Made by a program: the position numbers and the translations under genes. Below are positions 58,285 to 64,000 of a stretch of 64,000 nt of DNA, one piece after another. Positions within the stretch are counted from its first letter, which is position 1, and each line of letters begins with the position of its first letter. This DNA comes from Anaspis maculata (taxonomy: Eukaryota; Arthropoda; Insecta; Coleoptera; Scraptiidae): positions 33,720,177-33,784,176 of the forward strand of contig OX421964.1 of assembly GCA_949128115.1 (NCBI GenBank), given 5' to 3'. Below the pieces are notes generated by a model that worked only from the letters and a program-made list of their open reading frames with translations, made no database searches and was not told where the DNA came from.

Positions 58285-59760
58285 TATAATGGGAGCGGTA
58301 CGCAAAAGCATACCGCATTTTGGAGTGCAGTAACGAGATTTTGCACGGGCGTACTTTATATCAAGACAAGCGATTTGACCCGCAGCACTCGATATTTCGT
58401 CCCTTAGGGGGCCAATGGGGGCCCTCCAAATTTTCAAGATGAAAGAACTTTCACAAAATGATCATCGAGTATCGTCATGTATGTCATAAGTGAAGCTTAC
58501 TGGTCTATTGAAAATGTTTTCATCAAATGTCGTCGTGTCCGATTCATTCTTCACATTTGAAAAAAAAAATCTTTCGCAGAGGTCAAAAAAACTGTTTTTA
58601 TTTTTTCTGCTGTGCAAGGAAACGATAAATTCATATGTTTTGTTGCGTTCCCAACTAAAACGCGTTCCGTAAGCCCAAATATGAAGACAATTTTTTCGCA
58701 ATATCATTTTCCCAAGAAGAGGTGACCTCTTCAGTACACTTTTTTCAACAGCATTTTTTGCAATGTTCCTAGTGGATAAGACTGTCAATTTTCGCTGATA
58801 TGAGAAGCTTGAACTCTTTTCTTAGTAATTTCCATGCAACATGGCTTCAAAACACACAAGAGAGCCCTAAAACTTTTTTTTTCTGCTGGGCCATCAAATT
58901 TTTGGCATGTTGATTTTGTAGTAGGGGAGACGCGCAAATAAATAAGATCTAGTCTAGGCGAATAAAATCTACCGGAAAATATACCTACTTACACCTAACG
59001 ACTCTGCGTTTTGTTGTACTGCAATAAAACACGGCATGGAAGAATATTTTCTGTTGAAACCAAATCGCCTGCGCCTGCAGCCTGGATTGAATACTGGTCC
59101 GCGTCTCTCCTACTATAAAATCAAAATATCGTAAGTTGGACGGCCCAGCAGAAAAATTTTTTTTTGGGCTCTCTTGGGCGTTTTAGAGTCATGTTGCTTC
59201 GCAACTACCAGGAAAAGAGTTCGAGGTCTACATTCCTGCAAAAATTACGAGTGATATCCAGTGGGGACATAGAAAGAAATGCTCTTGGAAAAGAGGTACT
59301 GAAGAGGTCACCACTTCTTTGAAAAATACCATTACAAGAAAAACTTCTTTATAATTAGGTTCAGGGAATGCGATTTAGTTGGGAACGCAACAAAACATAT
59401 GAATTTATCGTCTCCTTGCATAAAAGAAAAAATAAAAACAGTTTTTTTGACCTCTGCTAAAGAATTTTTTTTTCAAGTGTGAAGAATGAATCGGACACAA
59501 CGACAATTGATGAAAATATTTTCAATAGACCCGTAAGCTCCACTTATGACATACATGACGATACTCAATGATCGTCATGTGGAAGTTCTTGCATCTTGAA
59601 AATTTGGAGGGCCCCCATGGGCCCCCTAAGGGACGAAATATGGAGTGCTGCGGGTCAAATCGCTTGTCTTTGTATAAAGTATGCCCATACCAAATCTCGT
59701 TACTGCACTCCAAAATGCAGTATCGATGTGTTTTTAGGTGTGTACCGCTTGCACTACTAC
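58285..59760. mobile_element. 1.48-kb near-perfect palindrome (arms ~620 bp)
   Basis: The left arm 58285-58905 and right arm 59142-59760 are inverted copies. GAGTGCAGTAACGAGATT, the GGGACGAAATAT-like block, TTCATATGTTTTGTTGCGTTCCC and TCTGCTGGGCC can all be followed in both. The loop also has paired edges (TTGATTTTGTAGTAGGGGAGACGCG with GCGTCTCTCCTACTATAAAATCAA), leaving about 150 unpaired bases. No protein domain is seen. Confidence 0.88.
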
Positions 59761-60211
59761 GGTTATCAGTTTTGTTTGGTCGAAATGTCTTTGTATTATT
59801 TGGGCGGCTTTCGACTTTACTATAACTATCTAATAAAACTGCCCCATACCCGACCCGTGAATGCGATGGCATGACGAGTTTGGTAGTGAAAGAAAGCGAC
59901 AGCAAGCATCCTATACGAGTACAATACATAATTTTGTGACCCAGATGGGGTGAGCTTGGCCCATAAACAGCCACTACGACACTTGGAATTTATGGTTCCA
60001 TCGCTGAGTAGGTAGTTAGTGAAATCTCGCCTGAATCATCCGTTAGGTACCTATAGTGCGTTTCGGTATTAGATAATTATTGGTACAAAAAATCATTTTG
60101 CTGAAAATAGGAAGTGAACGGGTTATACCAAATTTTCAATCTCGTTTCAACATTGATTTTGATTTTCTTGGTCGTAATTTCCTCCGTAATTTCAGTAAGA
60201 AAGTTAGGGTC

Positions 60212-60524
60212 AAGGACGGAGTCATATTGGTAAAATAAGCGTTGCGAAATCAATCGCTATGTGCTTATTCTTTGACAGAATTTTACCATTTAGGTCTCTT
60301 TCGAAAGCTACACGGATGTACTTTGGTTCAAGTTGAGCCCATTGACATTTCCAAAATCAAAAAATCAAAAAGTTTGTTTTTGTTTTTGGAAATGCCAATA
60401 GGCTCAAACCGAACTGCATCCTTGTAGTTTTCGAAAGAGACCTCAATAGTGAGATTCTGTCAAGGAATAAACCCACAGCGATTGATTTCGCAACGCTTTA
60501 TTTCACCAATTCAACTCCGTCCTT
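60212..60524. mobile_element. 313-bp palindromic MITE (AAGGACGGAGT ends)
   Basis: AAGGACGGAGTCATATTGGT at the left end pairs with ATTCAACTCCGTCCTT at the right, and GCGTTGCGAAATCAATCGC with GCGATTGATTTCGCAACGC. The halves mirror through to a centre near 60370. It is the complete relative of 57540-57812. Confidence 0.85.
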
Positions 60525-61296
60525 ATGGCTGTATTAATTCTCAGCAGGTCAAAATTATTTTGAGGATTTCTCCCTCAAGAATGAAGATGAAAACACAATT
60601 TTTTTAAACGGTATACTGATGTATTACAAAATTGAGTACAGAGCGTTTTTTAGATTATGTGGAAAAAAAATTGTTCTTTTTTTTTGTTGACAATTTTTTT
60701 CAAAAAACGGCTCTATGCTCAATTTTTTACGTCTCTCAAAATTATAAAATAGTTGATAATTTTTTCGTTCGTCATTCAGAAACTTTTCTAGTGTTTTAGG
60801 GCTATTGGGCTTCTAGAAAAATGTGGGGTACTTAATCCAAACGGAAACAAGGTGGACGAAAACCATTCAATGGAATCCCATCAAAATCTCTATATCTCTT
60901 TATCTTTATTTTTGAGGAGAAATATTGATACACTGCGTATATCTACAGCTTTATGGTGCTATTCTGTAAAAAATAACATTCCATAATTTATGTAAAATTA
61001 TGCTCTTTTATGTAAAAATTCGTGTCGGCCATTGGCTGTTGCCTAGATAACAAAATCAACGTATCAGAGCCTTTATGGAATGTAATTTTTTAGAGAATCG
61101 CAACATAAGTAGGTAATCAATCAGTAATAGCAGGCATCATTTTGCAAGTTTTTGCGCTGAGAGCGCTGAGCTGCCACTCATAGCACACAGTAGGTACCAA
61201 TACGCTATCTTCAAATTATACCGAAATAGCCGAGGAAAGAGCCAACACTCATAACGGTACCCACTACCTACATCATGGTAGGGGTAGGTAAAGATA
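60525..61296. other. A+T-rich interior of the 9.7-kb element
   Basis: Long T and A runs, no ORF of note and no repeat family matched. It lies between the 60212-60524 MITE and the right inverted repeat. Confidence 0.35.
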
Positions 61297-61912
61297 TTTG
61301 AGAATAATATCATCGTATCTCACACGTATACTACTGAATGACAATGTCGGAGTGCAATTTTATCGCATCTTTACATACGATGATACTGGAGCAGGAAAAA
61401 AGTTACGATGTTATTGTTTTTCTTATATCTCAGTGAATAAAATTTTTAGAAAAAAACTGCCGAGACTGTTAGAAAGAGCTCATTTTTCTGATCAGGATCC
61501 ATGCAATAACTCAATTTCGCCCAAAATCGACTTACGATGTTCTTTGATTCGCACGTCGATATGAGAAATTTACAATTTCGTCGCTCATTGTAGTGTTTAC
61601 AATCTGATGATGCCCAACACATTACTTACTAAAACTAAAAATCACAAAAAAGCTTCTCCAACACGTCCGCAGCTCTGCACTCTGCTGTGTGGTTGACTGG
61701 TAGGTACTCGTTGTTGTCTGGTGCAGGTGCAGCGTTGTTTGCGCTTTAAGGTTATGACGCGCCAACATACGCCATCATCGCTGTCACTTTCAAAGTTCTT
61801 TTGCTGATGAAATTTTTTAGAAAAAATATAAAAAATTGGAATATGCTCCAAAATGACCTCTAGGTTCTTGGTACAGACGTTAGCGGCACATATCAGGACC
61901 AACCTTGCATTA

Positions 61913-63718
61913 AATTCCGATGCAAAACGCTTTTGCATGTGAGGAGTAGGTACCTATAGGTCATTTTTGATCAGTGGTGCCCCGATGGGACACGCGACTG
62001 GCGTGCTCCTTGAGGTCGAAGGTCCAAAAAATTACCATTTCTGAAATCGTTGCTTTTTTCATAATTTTCCTGCTGGACTATATACTTTCAAGGCCAGGGA
62101 ATACAATGCATCGAGTTTCCAGGAAGTGTCAACCACCAGTGACGTACCAGAAGGCTACGAAGGGGCCGAGGTGCGATTTTTCACAAGTCTCATGGTAAAC
62201 CAAAACTAACACTTTTTTTGACGTGTTTGGTATAATTTCTGACAAAATCGCACATTCTGATTCCAAAAATAAGTATGAAATTTTGATAAAGACGTGTTCG
62301 AACCGGTTTTATAAGGAAAACCTGATTTTTTTCACCCTCAAAATTGATGTTTTGTAATTCCACTTCTACCGTTGTTCAATGTTTTTATAACTATTATTTC
62401 GACTTAGTCAGCTACTTTGGGCTATTCCACACAAAAATATCATTTGCTAAACTTTTTTCCGGTTTTCACAAAGTCACGGAGAGATTTTGTTTTTTGAGAT
62501 GTATCATGTCAAAGCTTGATATAACGAAACGTGCTAGTTCACAGGAAAAATTAGACTAGGGTCAAAATGTGGCTTTGATTTGGTACTTCATTCATTTCAA
62601 GGCATAAAAATAGATTTCTCTATTAAATAAAATCGAAAAAACTGAAATCGGAGCCGTATTTCAGCCGTGATATCATTTTTCTTCCGACATTTCTGAATAA
62701 ATTCCTGAAAAAACGCGAAGTTTCGACCTAAGAATTCGTCGTTTTTGAGCTCCATTCTCATTGTGGTTCAGAAAACTGATGATCACAATTTTGACATAGA
62801 TTGTTGAATTGAACCATTTTATAGATGAATTTCATACACCAGAAGTTTCTATCGATGTGACAAAGTCACACGGTAGTTTTGTTCCAAAACGTGCATTATG
62901 TAGAAATTTAATTCCAAAAGATCGCAATGTCGGAAGAAAAAGGATGTCATGACTAAAGTACGACTCCGATTCCAGTTTTTTCTAGTTTGTTTGATAGAGA
63001 AAACTATTTCCATGCCTTGAAATAAATGAGTACCAAAACAACGCTACATTCTGATCCCAGCCTAATTTTTTTCTGTGAAATAGCACGTTTCGTCACATCA
63101 AGCTTTGACATATGATACATCTCAAGAAACAAAATCATGCTGTGACTTTGTGAAAACGGGAAAACAGTTCAGCAAATGATTTTCTTGTGTTGAATAGCCC
63201 AAACCAACTGTCTAAGTCAAAATTATAGTTTTAATAACATTGGACAGTGATGGAAGCAGAAATCCAAAAACATCAATTTTAAGGGTGAAAAAATCATGTT
63301 TTTCATGATAAGACCGGTTTAAACACGTCTCTAGCAAGATGTCATGCCTATTTTTGGAATTATAATGTGCGATTTGGTCAGAAATGATACCAAACATGTC
63401 AAAAAAAGTGTTAGGTCAGGTTTACCATAAGACTTGTGAAAAATCGCATCTCGGCCTCTTAGTAGCCGTTTGATACGCCACTGGTGCATGACACTTCCTG
63501 GAAATTTATTGCATTGTGCTCCTCGACCTTGAAAAAGTCTAGTCCAGCAAAGAAATGTATAAAAAAGCAACGATTTCAAAAATGGTATTTTTTTGGACCT
63601 TCGACCTCTTCGGAAGCACGCCAGTCGCGGGTCCCATCGGGGCACCACTTCTCTAAAATTACCTATAGGTACCTACTACTCACGTGCAAAAGCGTTTTGC
63701 ATCGGGATGAAATGCAAG
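61913..63718. mobile_element. 1.8-kb palindrome inserted in the right arm of the 9.7-kb element
   Basis: TTGCATTAAATTCCGATGCAAAACGCTTTTGCA-type sequence at the left (first 19 bases at 61914-61932) is mirrored by GCATCGGGATGAAATGCAA at the right. Arms of about 750 bp include GGTACCTATAGGT, GGTGCCCCGATGGGAC, CGACTGGCGTGCT and AAATCGTTGC. The centre is near 62820. On the left arm of the host element the flanking sequences are contiguous, which shows that this palindrome is an insertion. GATGAAATGCAA is directly repeated at the right edge (63706-63732). Confidence 0.85.
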
Positions 63719-63837
63719 GGATGAAATGCAAAGTAATGCTACCAAAAATTAATTTCTGAAATTTCCTTGGTTCTCGGACCATTGTTGGATCCGGCATTCA
63801 AAAATGGCGACTCTGACGTCACCACTAATATCGCGTA

Positions 63838-64000
63838 TACTGCGTACTGATCCTACTACTAATTTGCAACTCAAAATCAAATCCACAATGATCTAGCATT
63901 AGAAATTCCATAGTCCATACTACACATTTGGAAGTAATTGAACATCGAGAAGTCCTTTTTAGTCGCCGGTGCTGTTAGTGAAGAAAGCTTCGCAAGCCGG
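63838..64000. other. Flank to the right of the 9.7-kb element
   Basis: 163 bases with no recognised feature. The window ends here. Confidence 0.3.

Larger units (their letters stand above)
54145..63835. mobile_element. 9.7-kb TA-flanked element with long inverted ends, filled by nested palindromes
   Basis: The ends CGCGATATTAGTG ... ATCGCC and the complementary right end are flanked by TA (54143-54144 and 63836-63837). The left inverted repeat runs to about 54520. Its right partner is in two pieces, 63719-63835 and about 61640-61912, separated by an inserted palindrome (61913-63718). Matches include GCCGGATCCAACAATGGT, TTTTGGAGCATATTCC and CAGCAAAAGAACTTTGAAAGTGACAGCGATGA, the last with one or two changes. 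A 36-bp block deeper in (54591-54627; 61527-61562) is also shared. No transposase, polymerase or other large frame exists, so it is non-autonomous or a decayed shell. Confidence 0.8.

Noticed and set aside
54145..63835. Polinton/Maverick element or integrated DNA virus
   Set aside because: Long inverted ends fit, but there is no polymerase, integrase, ATPase or capsid frame and the duplication is TA, not 6 bp.
1..64000. CRISPR array, bacterial operon or replication origin
   Set aside because: No regularly spaced short repeats with unique spacers, and everything identified is eukaryotic.

Overview
Eukaryotic nuclear DNA, most likely from an insect or other arthropod, inferred from the mobile-element types. 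These include a BEL/Pao LTR retrotransposon, APE-type LINEs, a tRNA-derived SINE and many short inverted-repeat DNA elements. There are no operons, no bacterial-type gene density and no recognisable viral genome other than the LTR element. The species cannot be named from sequence alone.

Only one host-type protein gene is convincing: an intronless, divergent mitochondrial porin (VDAC) paralogue on the minus strand at 3471-4490. It has a Ser/Pro-rich N-terminal extension not found on ordinary VDACs. Almost everything else that can be identified is a mobile element or its debris.

Layout. 1-2.3 kb: inverted-repeat (foldback) elements. 3.5-4.5 kb: the VDAC paralogue. 4.85-7.8 kb: a decayed LINE on the minus strand, split in its endonuclease by a SINE. 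7.86-8.46 kb: a Harbinger-like MITE carrying a second element. 8.6-9.8 kb and 13.6-22.3 kb: two copies of an unclassified dispersed repeat. The second copy is split by a full-length 7335-bp BEL/Pao element (14512-21846) with apparently identical 884-bp LTRs, a 5-bp target duplication and an uninterrupted 1732-residue gag-pol frame, so it looks very young. 22.4-28.3 kb: mostly single-copy non-coding DNA with microsatellites and a 46-bp minisatellite. 28.35-29.56 kb: a LINE tail. 31.2-33.3 kb: a ~2-kb long-inverted-repeat element holding another MITE. 33.3-39.5 kb: single-copy DNA with nothing recognised.

40.97-51.78 kb is one 5'-truncated LINE copy bounded by a 16-bp target duplication. It is split by a 120-bp MITE, a Jockey-like LINE fragment with an (AAAT)n tail, a 1971-bp and a 6361-bp inverted-repeat element. 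The three inverted-repeat insertions are each flanked by TA, and the LINE frame resumes across them. 52.3-52.7 kb: a hAT-type MITE with an 8-bp target duplication. 54.1-63.8 kb: a 9.7-kb TA-flanked inverted-repeat element packed with five or six further palindromic elements.

The genes form no pathway. The interest is in the VDAC paralogue, the apparently young BEL element, and an unusual density of long, nested, palindromic TA-flanked elements with related CAGGGTG-type ends. All comparisons were made by eye; repeat edges are good to a few bases where a target duplication is given and to tens of bases otherwise.
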